A stretch of DNA of 64,000 nucleotides from Parietaria judaica (GCA_954871525.1 OX940862.1:46989732-47053731); one strand, 5' to 3'. Shown: positions 1-10,858, counted from the stretch's first letter. The notes: generated by a model not told the origin, from the letters alone. A program made the numbers and translations.

Positions 1-2077
1 GCAACTTATGAATCGAAACCATAAGTGGGTTACTCATAATATTACTGGCTGAGTCAAGGATGAAAATGCATTGAGGGGCATTACGGTATAAACCGCCTGC
101 TCATGTGTGGGTCATCAAGTAAAAGGACAATAATCGGTATTTGATTGAATCTAATGGACACCCTGCTGTATATAAGGGAATAATATATACCGTATCACTA
201 AATAAAGCAGCATCGGGTCTATAGTAGAATCACTTCGAGGTTTGACGAACACCTAGCAGTTCGTTGGAGCTTAAGTGATACGGGTCCATGGTCCCCAGGA
301 TAGCTCCGTAACGGATGATACGTACGTGATTAAAGTACATTCTGGATAATGTTTAATCATTTGGCTCGACTTATAAAATTGACAAGTCTGTGTCAGACGT
401 CAGATAGTTTTATCGATAGCGTGGCAAAAGTATCATATTTTGGTACACGAAAGTAACTGATAAAAATAAATTAGAATTTAGATTTTCAATCAGCACCATG
501 TTGTTCTAAACTTAATTCTAAGTAACTTTGCTTTTTGAACCAAGTCATTCAGACTTACGGTTTGTGATTTATGAATTTTCTAAGTTTATGACTCGGTTCG
601 ATAAACTATGAAATTAAATCACATGTCACGAATTTAAATGATGGTGTTGCACCATGACATTTAATGTGTGATAAAGAGATCAGGCTTTATTAATATAATT
701 TAATTATTTGGATTTAATTATTAATATCTTATCAATAATTAATTAATAATTAAAGGATTTATATTAATAAATAAATAATATATTTATATATTATTTCATG
801 TGTATATTCGAATTAGGGTTTGGAGATAACAAACCCAAGTTGAGTTCGAATCACTGAATTGGAGATTTATCTTTGCGGCATAAGTACCTGAAGTTTGGTA
901 TCTTGGCAAAAACCTTAAAATCAATTTAATCCATTGGATCGGTTATGATTTAGTATCAACCGTTGGATTGAGATAATTGATTTGAACCCTAATGTAATTT
1001 GAAATTGAAACCTGGTGACCAGGTTTAGGTATTTCGAATTTGCTTAATTAATTCTGTCCGTTGGATCGGTTTTGAGATTTTATCTTTAAACCGTCGGATT
1101 AGGAATTAATTAATATTATATATATGATATTAAAATTCGAATAAATTTGAGATAAAAGTTTGTATTAGGGTTTTGTAAAACCCTAGGGTATTTGACTTTA
1201 TCCCTAATTGATTTGATCCATTAGATTGGTTTAAGATTTAATTTTAACCATTGGATCTAGATAATCATTAACAAATTCGAATTTAAATATATATGTATAA
1301 TATAATTCGAAAATATATAATATGATGATAAGATTAAATGTTTTAATCTTATCTTGTATTATTTAATTGATAAAATCCGTGATTATTTATATCCATTGGA
1401 TCTAGATGAGATTGAATCTGGATCATTGGATTGAAGTAATTACTTATATTTAATTAAAAGAATTCGAAAATTGGGAGGGAAAATCTCCAAATCGGTTACA
1501 GCTTGAGCCTATAAATAGGAAGCTGATTCTACACATTTCACACACCTCTCCCCAGAGAAAAAAACTCGAGCTCTCCCTCTCTCTCTACGGTCTGCGAGTT
1601 TTCTGCTTCTGATCTCTCTTCTGGTTCGGCTTAGGAGATATATTTCTCCGGTAGCTTTAAAAGAACCGTCAGTTAAATTTTGCGACAGAGTCCTGCCAGC
1701 GAAGCCCACGCTTCGGTAGCGAGGAATCCAGGAGAATATCCCGGAAGATCACGGGAGTTCAGCACCGGCGGAGCCCTGCACAAGTCAGAACTCGCAGCCG
1801 GAATCATCAGTTAAGGTACGGCCTTATGCATTGGGTAAATAAATGCAACCATATACTGCTTTCTATTTATTTCCTGTTCGACTAGATTATTAATAATGAA
1901 TATGAATATATTAGATTCGAAATATTTATCAGATCTCGTTTTGTTATTACCCGATATCCGTGTTGTCGGTCCGATAACAAGATTTCCGCTTTAAAATGAA
2001 TTTTTAAATGTTACCGGGACGGCACGGAGGCTATTATCGCGGTAAGGAAGTCGACTTGATACTTTCGATTTCCAAAA
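1..2077 (+). mobile_element. CL1 LTR copy A, 5-prime part outside the window
   Basis: This is a long terminal repeat of the Copia-like family I call CL1, plus orientation. By alignment with the copy starting at 43,611, about 660 bp of its start lies left of the window. A TATA box (TATAAATA) sits at 1510-1517 inside a short region read as the LTR promoter. The LTR ends in TCCAAAA at 2071-2077, where other copies have TCCAACA, so the terminal CA has decayed. It is directly followed by a tRNA-Met-like primer site. It is very similar to the reverse complement of 16,023-18,623. Short open frames inside it, such as 1509-1709, have no support as genes. Confidence 0.85.
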
Positions 2078-2079
2078 AA

Positions 2080-2091
2080 TGGTATCAAGGC
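2080..2091 (+). promoter_or_regulatory. Primer-binding site of copy A (decayed)
   Basis: TGGTATCAAGGC lies two bases after the LTR end and resembles TGGTATCAGAGC, the plant initiator-Met tRNA 3-prime-end complement used by Copia elements. Two positions differ, so it is probably non-functional. Confidence 0.65.
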
Positions 2092-2895
2092 AAGGTTCAA
2101 GGATAAATAATTTTGAAATTTAATTTAATGGTTTAAAGAACGAATTATTTGATGAATAAATTAATAAATTATTTCCTGGATGTCACATCCATATTATTCA
2201 TTCATTATTTCATAATGGTCTGAGTTTGTTTATTTCACTTCACCGGACAATCAATGTAAACAACTAGATAATTTCATAAATAATAATTTCATTATTATCT
2301 ACAATGATAAAACTTTGTTTACATAAGTGGACATTTGAATTTCCACGTAAATCACGGGTATAATAAATATTGTTCTTGAAAACAACAACTTATTATATTT
2401 AAACGACTTGCTCCCACTGAAATAATTATCACCATTACTTTGACTAACACAGTCAACTTATGATTGTCTTCTGAATTATGAATTCAGTCATAGGTTTCAA
2501 CCTTAACCAATCATGGGGATAAATGATTATCTTCTCTTTGTTCATCTTTAGCCATTTCCAAAGTTCTAGAACTTTTGAATTACTCCCTTGTAATGTCGAG
2601 TGGAAATACCAACTAATCACAAAAGATAATCAATAAGTGAATAAAATCACTTCTTCGAACATTTATTGTCTTGACATTAAATACACATCAGATTGTTCTA
2701 TATTTCTTTCGGATAGACATTTTAACTGGCATTGAAAAAGAAACTTATTAAACTTTATTATAGGTAGAATGTTTTGGGTAATTAAGTTGGTTCGAAATAG
2801 TCACATGATGCAAACATGTTCTCGGGAAAACTTTAATAAACCCATTGACTATTTCATGATAATTCAACCGACTGTACACATCGTTGCCGTCCTTA

Positions 2896-3250
2896 AGGCA
2901 TGGTCACTCTAAGGTGACTCGCGGTATCAACTGTGTAGTTTGGTTAAACTAAGTTTTAGTCATAAACATAATTAATACTCAAAATAAGAACCACCACATT
3001 TCTTTATGATTATTAACTATCATCATAGACGGTCGGGAAGTACCAACTTCCGTGCAAGCTTAACCCATTATTTTCGGTTCTCGGAATCCTCTTGAAAACG
3101 TCGTCCTTAAGAAATGGTCACTCTAAGGTGACTCGCGGTCCATTTCCAAGATTCATCCGTCCCCATATTCTTTTGAAACTATCACGGTGCCAAACCTTCC
3201 ACAAGCACACCTTTCCTTAAGAGGAGTGGTCACTCTAGGGTGACTCGAGG
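2896..3250. repeat. Three spaced copies of a GTCAC...GTGAC hairpin repeat
   Basis: A ~30-bp motif occurs three times, near 2896-2928, 3105-3140 and 3212-3248. Each has CCTTAAG upstream and then GTCACTCTAAGGTGACTCG (third copy GTCACTCTAGGGTGACTCG). GTCAC and GTGAC are inverted copies that could pair into a small stem with a 6-base loop. Spacing is about 211 and 110 bp. The function is unknown; the location is the leader of a Copia-like element. Confidence 0.7.
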
Positions 3251-3529
3251 CGGTGTGGTCAGCAGACCTTGTGACAGTAATAATGGAGACCTTTTATCAT
3301 TAATTCTATACTTGCCATTGTTTTTATTAAATAACGTTTTTAACTTCTTCATAAATTAATTAAAACTTATTATAAAATTTCCTTTAATGACACATTAAAA
3401 GTTTATATTTTGGCTTTATTAATTACGACACGTAATTATATATAATGCCTCAATGATTATAGTGTTCATTATTTTATCGGTAGTGATACGTCAATCATAC
3501 TTTCTCCAGGTAGATGGGAGGGGTCCTAA

Positions 3530-3559
3530 CCGGTCACCCAGAAATGGATGGTGAACCGG
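3530..3559 (-). promoter_or_regulatory. Conserved leader hairpin of the CL1/CL2 families
   Basis: CCGGTCACCC and GGTGAACCGG face each other and form a stem with one bulge. The surrounding ~80 bp is recognisably the same as CL2 sequence at 52,245-52,330 (opposite strand), where TTCACC and GGTGAA form the equivalent stem at 52,271-52,293. A packaging or dimerisation role is only a guess. Confidence 0.5.
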
Positions 3560-4086
3560 CCCCACTTTTGATTCCCTCTTCCTCAGACAAGATTGTATGA
3601 TTGAGATTTTTACGATTAATAATGACCACTTTACATTTACTCTTTACTATTCATATCTATCCTTAATTCGACATATTAATAATGATTAAACATAAACACT
3701 ATGTTTACGGGTTATGAAAGTAGGTTATAACAAATTATATCTATGATGAATATATATAATTAGATGTTAATGATTCCCATTCCCTAAGAATAATCATTAA
3801 TTTATACTATGGCTTATAATTAATTATATATGAAATTTTAAAATAAGTCAATGATATTATTCCTAAGAATCATCATCCATATTTTAATATTAAATAAGAC
3901 AATATTATTTATTCACTAAATAATATCCATATTTAATTTTATGAATTATTTAAAATAAGTAAATGTTACTTATCCATAAATAACATCCATATTTTATTAA
4001 TTATTAATTGTTTAATTTCAATTATAATTAATATTTAATTATTCCTAGGGAACCGGGTCGGAATAAATTCTGACCCATAATTAAAA

Positions 4087-4410
4087 TTATGTACGTGGGC
4101 CATCCGGGCCTAAGCCCGGGCCCACGTCCCTCGGAGAAGCCACGCCCAGCCAGCCGGGGAAGCTAGGGCAGCGCCCACCTCGCGCTGGGCCTGCAGGCCC
4201 ATTCCGCTGCCAAGCAGCGTGGGCCGCAGGCCAGTGCGCGAGGCCCAGGCGCTGCTCGCCAGGGCAACCCGCAAGGGTTTCGCCCTGGGCCTCGCCCTGG
4301 CGTGGGCTTTGCCACGGGCCTGGCCCGTGGCACCTAGGGTTTCGACCCTGGGGCTGCAGCGGCAGCCCCTGGTCCCCTCTAGCCACGGGCTGGGCTGCGC
4401 CTAGCATCCC
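4087..4410. other. GC-rich block with long palindromes
   Basis: About 320 bp of very GC-rich sequence inside an AT-rich leader. It holds many GGGCC/GGCCC words. One near-perfect palindrome at 4310-4332 has 11-base arms (TGCCACGGGCC and its complement) around a single T. Open frames exist on both strands (4087-4407 minus, 4219-4404 plus), but they reflect GC richness and have no recognisable domain. The CL2 leader has a shorter comparable stretch at 51,530-51,700. Confidence 0.6.
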
Positions 4411-4578
4411 GCCCTATTTTCCCGTCACGATATCTCGGGTCGGGAAATAATCTAATTTTAAATTAAAAATTAAAATATCTAGAAATAAATTTCAATTTTA
4501 ATTATTAATTTATTCATCAAATAATTCGTTCTTTAAACCTTTAAATTAAATTTCGAAATTATTTATCCTTGAACCATA

Positions 4579-4590
4579 GCTCTGATACCA
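4579..4590 (-). promoter_or_regulatory. Primer-binding site of CL1 copy B (tRNA-Met type)
   Basis: On the minus strand this reads TGGTATCAGAGC, the exact classic initiator-Met primer site of plant Copia elements. It lies two bases beyond the LTR end at 4593, which places copy B's interior to its left. Confidence 0.85.
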
Positions 4591-4592
4591 AT

Positions 4593-4727
4593 TGTTTGAA
4601 ATCGTTGGTATCAAGCCGATTTCTTTACCACGATAATAGCCTCCGGGCCGTCCCGGTAACATTTAAAAATTCATTTTAAAGCGGAAATCTTGTTATCGGA
4701 CCGACGACACGGATATCGGGTAACAAC
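4593..4727 (-). mobile_element. CL1 LTR copy B, distal (U5) end
   Basis: These are the last ~135 bp of the minus-strand CL1 LTR, beginning TGTTTGAAATC on the plus strand. The sequence continues at 16,023 once the Tat-a element and one TSD copy (ACAAC) are removed. It aligns with 44,851-44,985 of the solo LTR. Confidence 0.9.
4723..4727. repeat. TSD of Tat-a, left copy (ACAAC)
   Basis: The 5-bp duplication ACAAC occurs here and again at 16,018-16,022, bracketing the Tat-a element. Confidence 0.9.
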
Positions 4728-5582
4728 TGTTGATGTACAAATTCGTCATTATTTAATATGACATAAAGTGCTAAGGTTGTGAATTAATTAAATTTACAAA
4801 CCATGATAAAAGGCTTTAAAGAAATAAACTGGTATTCGTAAAAGCCCATGTGAGAAGCCCAATGAGATTCTCAATCAGACTAAAAACCAACGGATACAGG
4901 CTACTCGGCCCAATGAATTCTAAGGCCCAAATCCATTCGACAGCAGTCCAGACAGACGAGGGTAGAGTCGTCACATTCTCTACCCGGCATCCCATTTCAA
5001 ATTCAGACGGAAGACCAAGAGCACGGAGTCAAGCCTCCAACAGGCATAATTCAAACACGACGACGAGAACGAAGTCATGGGACACGTGTAGCAAGGTCGT
5101 CCATTCAACCCGGTCAGCACGGAGTGAAGACCCCTCGATTCCTGGAAGTCCAACGGGAAGAATTGAAGCCTATAAATGCCAAGCTCAAGTTCAGATCAAC
5201 ACACACGCATACTTACAACCTCGATAGAATACACTGAAGAGATTCTACCCGGCATTCTTGTCCATTTGAGATCTTATTGTATTCTTTCTCCCCTTCTCTA
5301 TTCCTTTCTATTCTTAGACGTGATCTAGCTGCCTGTAGCTATCCGTCCATGTTCATTGTCGCAATAAACTAACAGAGGAAGTAGTCAACTACCGCTTTGG
5401 GACGAACCTCTATAAAAAACTCCTCGTCTCATTTATATCGCTTATATACGTATATATATATATCGTGAGTGAATCGTGAACTTGCAACGCGAGAGATCGA
5501 ATTCCACCAAATTGTTCCATTCAAAAATATCATACGCTCACAAGTCACACTTGACTGATTGAGGTGGGAAACCACGTCAATA
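4728..5582 (+). repeat. Tat-a 5-prime LTR
   Basis: 855 bp, starting TGTTGATG. The end reads TCAATA where the 3-prime LTR reads TCAACA, so the terminal CA has mutated. A TATA box (TATAAATG) is at 5171-5178. A short TA microsatellite lies near 5450-5465 and is longer in the 3-prime LTR. Confidence 0.93.
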
Positions 5583-5583
5583 G

Positions 5584-5603
5584 TTTGGCGCCGTCTGTGG
5601 GAA
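5584..5603 (+). promoter_or_regulatory. Tat-a primer-binding site
   Basis: TTTGGCGCCGTCTGTGGGAA follows the LTR directly. TGGCGCC plus a GTGGG tail is the usual primer-site form in plant Tat elements. I did not assign the exact tRNA. Confidence 0.75.
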
Positions 5604-5646
5604 ATTGATCTCGCTAACTTCTAAAAGCTCAAAGCACTCTGCAAAC

Positions 5647-6790
5647 ATGAATCGTGAACGAGTCTGAGGTGAACAACCCAGACCCAAACACGGAATCGAG
5701 CAACCTACAGTCTCAGCTAGAGGCTAGCGCTGCTGAGAATCGAGAGTTGTGCCAGCGACTCGAATCTCTGGAAGCCAACCAAGCTCGAAATAAGCGTCGT
5801 CAGAATGCTAACCGGACTAATCCGGGACAAAGCTTTGGGTATCAAGGCCGGACAGGGCTCGACCAGGTTCAAAAAAACCATGGTCAAAAACCTTGCAGCA
5901 AGAGAGAGGAGAGCCCCTTAGAACTTTCATGACCAGGTTCAAAAAAACCATGGTCAAAATCAACGGGATCAGTGACGAAACTGCCATAGCCGCTCTCACG
6001 GTTGGATTATCGTACGACTCGAAGCTCAAAACGGACATCGTCGTGAATGTTACGACTCCATCAGATCATCCAATTGGATCAGACATGACAAAGAACTCGA
6101 AGCCATGTGAAGGATACATGGATCTCAACCCGTCCACCAGCAGAATACCGGACCACCCGGGCAGCAGCCGCCGCCTAGAGCCGGAAATAACAACAACCCT
6201 TTCAGGGGACAAAGGAATTCCCCCCCAATCCAGAAGCACCCAATCCAAGCCCAGAATCCGAGGGCTAATTATGGACCGAACCCACAAAACCCATACGTTT
6301 TCAACGTAAATTCGGAAGCCGCGGAGTTCAAAGAACAGATCGAAGCGGAAGAAACCCCTGGAGAAGTGCTGGTCAGCTCGAGGGACTTCCCACCGTACAA
6401 CAACGAAGGTTTCCCGAAGCACGACCAAAAAGCGTGGTGTAACTTCCAGAAGGTGTTCGGGCATCATCCAAAAAATTGTATGGTACACCGTGCCCGCCTA
6501 GCGGAAAAATACATCAACGGCGAGTTGGGAGAAATAGACTTCGGCAACGAGCTGAAAGGTGGGGAATCAACCAAGCAAAGCCTTCCCCAAAATCAACCTC
6601 CGGCCAGAGAAGAGACGAGCAGCAGAGAACGCCGCGCGAAAACATACAGCCTAGGAAAAGTGGACGGGTACACATGCTCGAAGAACCGGACGAGCAAACG
6701 TACGAAGAAACGGAGAATTTTGGAGAGCAGCTCAGCGACATCCCCGAGCCCATCGGTAGAATCTACACGATTGTGGGAGGTTCCTAACTG
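5647..6790 (+). pseudogene. gag: Tat-a gag, rearranged and frameshifted
   Basis: Gag coats the RNA in the virus-like particle. Coding similarity is split over three frames. An N-terminal piece (5654-5932) contains a coiled-coil-like stretch. A middle piece (5893-6309) carries PLRTFMTRF and the following segment typical of Tat gag. A C-terminal piece (6366-6806) has a zinc-knuckle-like CNFQKVFGHHPKNC near 6440-6480. The region expected before the middle piece is largely missing. At that join a 29-bp sequence starting GACCAGGTTC is present twice, at 5861-5889 and 5931-5959, which suggests a template switch. No complete protein can be made. Confidence 0.8.
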
Positions 6791-6906
6791 CACGGTAACT
6801 CAGTAAACTCCATCAAGGCCCATCAGAGAAGGCTCAAGGCCGGACCGGTGATCATACCGAGGCAAGAGCCGGACTTCGAGATCTCGTTCAAAGATAGTTA
6901 GGCGGC

Positions 6907-7390
6907 CACACTGATTGGTCCACACGACGACGCGCTGGTCGTCACACTCCTAGTTGCCTCGTATACGATGGACAGGATCCTAATCGATAACGGGAGCTCA
7001 GTCGACGTGATCTTCCTGGAGCCGCTGCTAAAGCTGGGAGTGGAAGAGACAGAGATTAACAGAGAGGCCATCCCGCTAACCGGCTTCGATGGAGGAACCA
7101 TCAACGCGGTTGGCACGGTGCGGCTGTCCATCGCAGCAGCGGGGGTCGGAAAGACCAAAAACTTCCTAGTATTGGACTGCCCGTGAGTCTACAACATGAT
7201 ACTAGGAAGACCCCGGTTGCACATGATGAAAGCCGTACCGTCAACCTACCATCAACTAATACGCTTCCCGAATAGGGCAGGAAAAATCGTTGAAATCAAG
7301 GGAAATAAAAAACAATCCAGAATTTGCTACATGAGCGCGTTCCGGAACATCCAGGCCGCTAAGGCCGGGAACGAGCAATCTACCGCATAG
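6907..7390 (+). pseudogene. Tat-a aspartic protease region of pol
   Basis: Retroviral-type aspartic protease that processes Gag-Pol. The catalytic motif appears as LIDNGSSVDVI at about 6983-7015, fitting the D-S/N-G-S/T pattern. The flap-side LGRPRLHMM is at about 7200-7225. One in-frame TGA (7184-7186) interrupts the domain, and a TAG at 7388-7390 separates it from the RT segment in the same frame. All protease and RT segments share one reading frame, so this was a continuous polyprotein. Confidence 0.88.
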
Positions 7391-7396
7391 CAGCTA

Positions 7397-8940
7397 ATGG
7401 CGGTAGATGAAAAAGAGGACGACGGACAGGAAAGGGTCACCGATACGGACGGACCTAACCTGGAAATGACAGTCCAGGTCCAAATCGATCCCGACAACCC
7501 GGACCACTGGGTAGGAATCGGAAAAGGACTAGACAATGACGTCAGAAAAAATCTCCTCAAATTCCTAACCAAAAACCGGGACTGTTTTGCTTGGTCTCAC
7601 AAGGATATGCCCGGAATAAACCCAAGCATTACAACCCACCGCCTAAATGTGGATCCGAGCTACAAGCCGGTGAAACAAAAAAGGCAAAAGCTAGGTCCGG
7701 ATAGGGCCCAAGCTGTGAATGAAGAAGTCACGAAACTGCTGCAGACCGGATCCATCAGGGAATTCAAATACCCGGACTGGTTAGCAAATACAGTAGTCGT
7801 GAAGAAGAAAAATGGGAAGGCTAGAGTCTGCATCGACTTTACCGACCTGAACAAAGCTTGTCCCAAAGACAGTTTCCCAATGCCCCATATCGACCGTCTA
7901 GTCGAAGCAACATGCGTGCACGAACTACTGTCGTTCATGGACGCATTCTCGAGATACAACCAGATCCTAATGCACCCCGAGGACCAAGAAAAAACGGCAT
8001 TCATAACCGATAGAGGAATATACTGCTACAAAGTTATGCCCTTCGGATTGAAAAACGCCGGAGCCACATATCAGAGATTAGTCAACCAGATGTTCGCCAA
8101 ACAACTCGGTAAAACTATGGAAGTCTACATCGACGACATGTTGGTAAATTCCTCCCAAGCAACGGATCACGTTTCCCACCTAGAAGACTGCTTCGCCATA
8201 CTACGAAAGTATTAAATGAAGCTCAACCCGACAAAATGCACCTTTGGAGTAACTTCAGGAAAATTCCTAGGTTATCTGGTCACACAGCGAGGTATAGAAG
8301 CCAATCCCGACCAGATAAATGCCCTCCAGAACATGCCCTCCCCAAGGACTGTTCGAGAGACGCAAAGGCTGACTGGGAGAATCGCCGCTCTTAACCGGTT
8401 CATATCAAGAGCTACGGACAAGTGTTTACCCTTCTACAAGCTATTGAAAGGTAACAAAAAGTTCGAATGGACCGAAGAGTGCGAAGAGGCCTTCCAAAAG
8501 CTGAAAAGGTACCTCTCCACCCCACCAATACTTACCGGACCAATCTTGGGAGAGCCATTGTTTTTATACCTGGCTGTCTCACCATCGGCGGTGAGCGGAG
8601 TAATCGTGAGAGAGGACCGCGTAGAGCAAAAGCCGATCTTCTACATCAGCAAATCTTTGGAAGATGCTGAAACCAGATACCCGGCAATCGAAAAACTCGC
8701 ACTGGCAATGATAACCGCAGCGAGGAAGCTTCGGCCTTATTTCCGATCCCATACCATCATGGTAATGACTACCCAACCTTTGAGAATTATCCTCCATAGC
8801 CCGAATCAATCGGGAAGGCTCACGAAATGGGCCGTCGAGCTAAGTGAATTCGACATAGAATACAAGATTCGAACCTGTGCAAAATCACAAGTATTGGCTG
8901 ACTTTCTCATCGAATTACCAGCCGACGATTCAAAAGAGGG
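7397..8940 (+). pseudogene. pol: Tat-a reverse transcriptase and first RNase H
   Basis: RVT_1-type reverse transcriptase. Visible landmarks are the DWLANTVVVKKKNG entry, RVCIDFTDLN, SFMDAFSRYNQI (first catalytic D), FGLKNAGATYQ and the YIDD catalytic box at about 8125-8140. A TAA at 8213-8215 stops translation just after the palm. The thumb/connection follows, then the first RNase H (about 8530-8930). The first RNase H appears to have lost its leading catalytic aspartate: LYLAVSPSAVSG stands where an aspartate is usual. This is reported for Tat elements, where the second RNase H is thought to take over. Confidence 0.92.
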
Positions 8941-8954
8941 CCAAGAGGACGGGG

Positions 8955-9330
8955 AATGGAAACTCGAAGTCGACGGCGCGTCAAACCAAGGCGGATCCGG
9001 GATCGGAATTCGTTTGATATCCCCCACGGGAGAAGTGTTGGAACAATCGTTTTGATTGAAATTCCACGCGATAAACAATGAGACCGAGTACGAGGCCCTC
9101 ATCGCCGGCCTCAAACTAGCAAAAGCCGTGGGAGCCCGGAAAGTAAGGGCCCACTCCGACTCAAAACTAGTTACCAGTCAGATCAGTGGCGAATACGCTA
9201 CCCAAGATGACAGAATGGAAAAATACCTCACGGTAGTAAAGGGCTTAATTCAACAATTCGAACACGCCGAAATAGTCCAAATACCAAGGAGTGAAACGCG
9301 TCAGCAGACGCATTGGCCGGTTTAGCTTCG
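8955..9330 (+). pseudogene. Tat-a second (archaeal-type) RNase H
   Basis: RVT_3-like RNase H. Its expected acidic residues are visible: D in LEVDGASNQGG (about 8968), E in ETEYEAL, D in HSDSKL, and D in the SADALA segment that appears only after a frameshift. A TGA at 9053-9055 interrupts it, probably a former CGA since related elements have arginine there. A one-base loss in the A-run near 9293-9297 shifts the frame before the last catalytic D. A tandem second RNase H is diagnostic of the Tat lineage. Confidence 0.88.
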
Positions 9331-10671
9331 ACTTTGGACACTGAGGTCAAAAGGATAATCCCGGTCGAAACAATAGACGAACCCAGTGTAACCCGCGAAG
9401 TTTGCAATATCCGAATGGAAGAGGATGATTGGAGGACCCCAATCATTAACTACATCCTAACCGGAGCCAAACCCCGAGATAAGCAAAAACCCAGGAAACT
9501 AAGGATCCAAAGCGCTAGATTTTGCCTGATCGGGGAAAAATTGTACAAACGTAGCTATACCGGACCCTACCTAAGGTGCCTAGGAAAGACCGAGGCTCTA
9601 ATAGTACTTCACGAAATCCATGACGGAGAATGCGGCAACTATTCGGGAGGAAGATCTTTAGCAAACAAAGCAAAAAGGCAAGGCTTTTTCTGGGCAACTA
9701 TGTTAGCGGACAGCGAAACCTATGCCAAAAGGTGCGACAAATGCCAGAGACACTCCCCGTCCATACATAGACCAGCAGAATAACTCTCATCAGTCTCAGT
9801 CCCGTACCCGTTCATGAAATGGTCCATGGACATAGTAGGACCTTTCCCCCCGGCCCCGGCCGGAAAGAGGTTTCTACTCGTCGTAACCGACTACTTCTCA
9901 AAATGAGTGGAGGCAGAATCGTACGCAAACATTAAAGATGTTGATGTAGAAAATTTCCTATGGAAGAACATCATCAGTAGATTCGGCCTCCCAAAAGAGA
10001 TAATAGCTGATAATGGACCACAGTTCATTTCGACGAGATTCCAAAACTTCTGCATAAACTGGAAAATATCCTTGAACACGTCCACTCCGAGATATCCTCA
10101 AGGAAATGGTCAAGCCGAAGTAGCTAACCGGGTAATAGTGGACGGAATCAAGAGACTCCTAGACACTAAAAAGGGACGATGGGCAGACGAGCTCGTAGGA
10201 GTCCTTTGGTCCTACAGAACCACCCCGCGTAGGGCCACCGGGGAAACCCCTTTCTCAATGGTACACGGCACTGAGGCCGTGATACCAGCAGAGATAGAGA
10301 CACCCAGCCTTCGAAGGGAACTCGCCCCTTCGAACGCAGAAATCAATGACGAAATGAGGGAAGACCAGCTCGACTACATCGACGAAAGACGAGAACAAGC
10401 TTTGATAAGAATTGCCAACTATCAAAACTCGATAGCTAGGTACTATAATTCAAAAGTCAAACGTCGAAAATTCATAGTGGGAGAGTTGGTCCTCAGAAAA
10501 GTTTTCCAAAATACCGCCGAGCTGAATGCGGGCAAGCTCGGGGCTAATTGGGAAGGACCTTACATCGTCACCGAAGTAGTAAATCCCGGAGTATACCGGC
10601 TAGCCACTCTGGATGGAACAAGAGTCCTCCACAGCTGGAATTCCATGCACTTAAGGAAATACTACGCCTAA
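9331..10671 (+). pseudogene. Tat-a integrase
   Basis: Integrase inserts the DNA copy into chromosomes. The zinc domain is at about 9605-9760: HEIH with a CDKCQ pair, but the second expected histidine appears as tyrosine (CGNYSGG). The catalytic core shows D in WSMDIVGPF (about 9825), D in IADNGPQF (about 10,010) and E in NGQAEVANR (about 10,110). The C-terminal part ends [14 protein letters not shown] before TAA at 10,669-10,671. TAA at 9781-9783 and TGA at 9904-9906 (expected W) break the frame. The core-to-end segment 9907-10,671 is open. Confidence 0.92.
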
Positions 10672-10696
10672 CCCGACCTACCCGGTCTCCCCTGAA

Positions 10697-10734
10697 CTAC
10701 GTAATGACTTGATCCCCAAATTTTGGGTACGTAG
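10697..10734 (+). promoter_or_regulatory. Post-pol hairpin of Tat elements
   Basis: CTACGTA (10,697-10,703) and TACGTAG (10,728-10,734) are inverted, with CCC and GGG able to extend pairing inside. The same arrangement follows integrase in Tat-b at 48,014-48,052, although most flanking sequence differs. Possible roles are RNA stability or 3-prime-end function; neither is shown. Confidence 0.5.
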
Positions 10735-10858
10735 GAAGCCCATCCTAAACAATGGGCGCAGTCTCAATCCAAACCCAAAACCAAATAGGCCCGAGAACTA
10801 CGAATTGCAAGACTCAATAGAGCCAACCTAAAAGGAAACATGTCCCGAAATTCCCGTC

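Larger units (their letters stand above)
2092..4578 (-). mobile_element. CL1 internal leader, facing left
   Basis: This stretch reads away from the primer site at 4579-4590, so it is the internal 5-prime region of the minus-strand CL1 copy B. No convincing coding frame was found. Around 3500-3600 it is clearly similar, on the minus strand, to 52,245-52,330 in the CL2 element, so it is a long Copia-like leader. The first ~85 bp after copy A's primer site (2092 to about 2170) also match the first bases after copy B's primer site in inverted orientation, then the similarity stops. The change from copy A's interior to copy B's interior is therefore near 2170. Most of the rest is AT-rich, except a GC-rich block at 4090-4410. 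Confidence 0.6.

Noticed and set aside
2896..3250. CRISPR-like array
   Set aside because: Only three copies with unequal spacing in plant retrotransposon DNA.
4087..4407. Open frames on both strands in the GC-rich block
   Set aside because: GC-rich DNA has few stop codons. Composition is proline/alanine/glycine-rich with no domain, and the block lies in a retrotransposon leader.
7184..9906. In-frame stops in Tat-a pol as programmed readthrough sites
   Set aside because: There are many, at non-boundary positions, and several hit conserved Arg, Gln or Trp codons, so decay is simpler.
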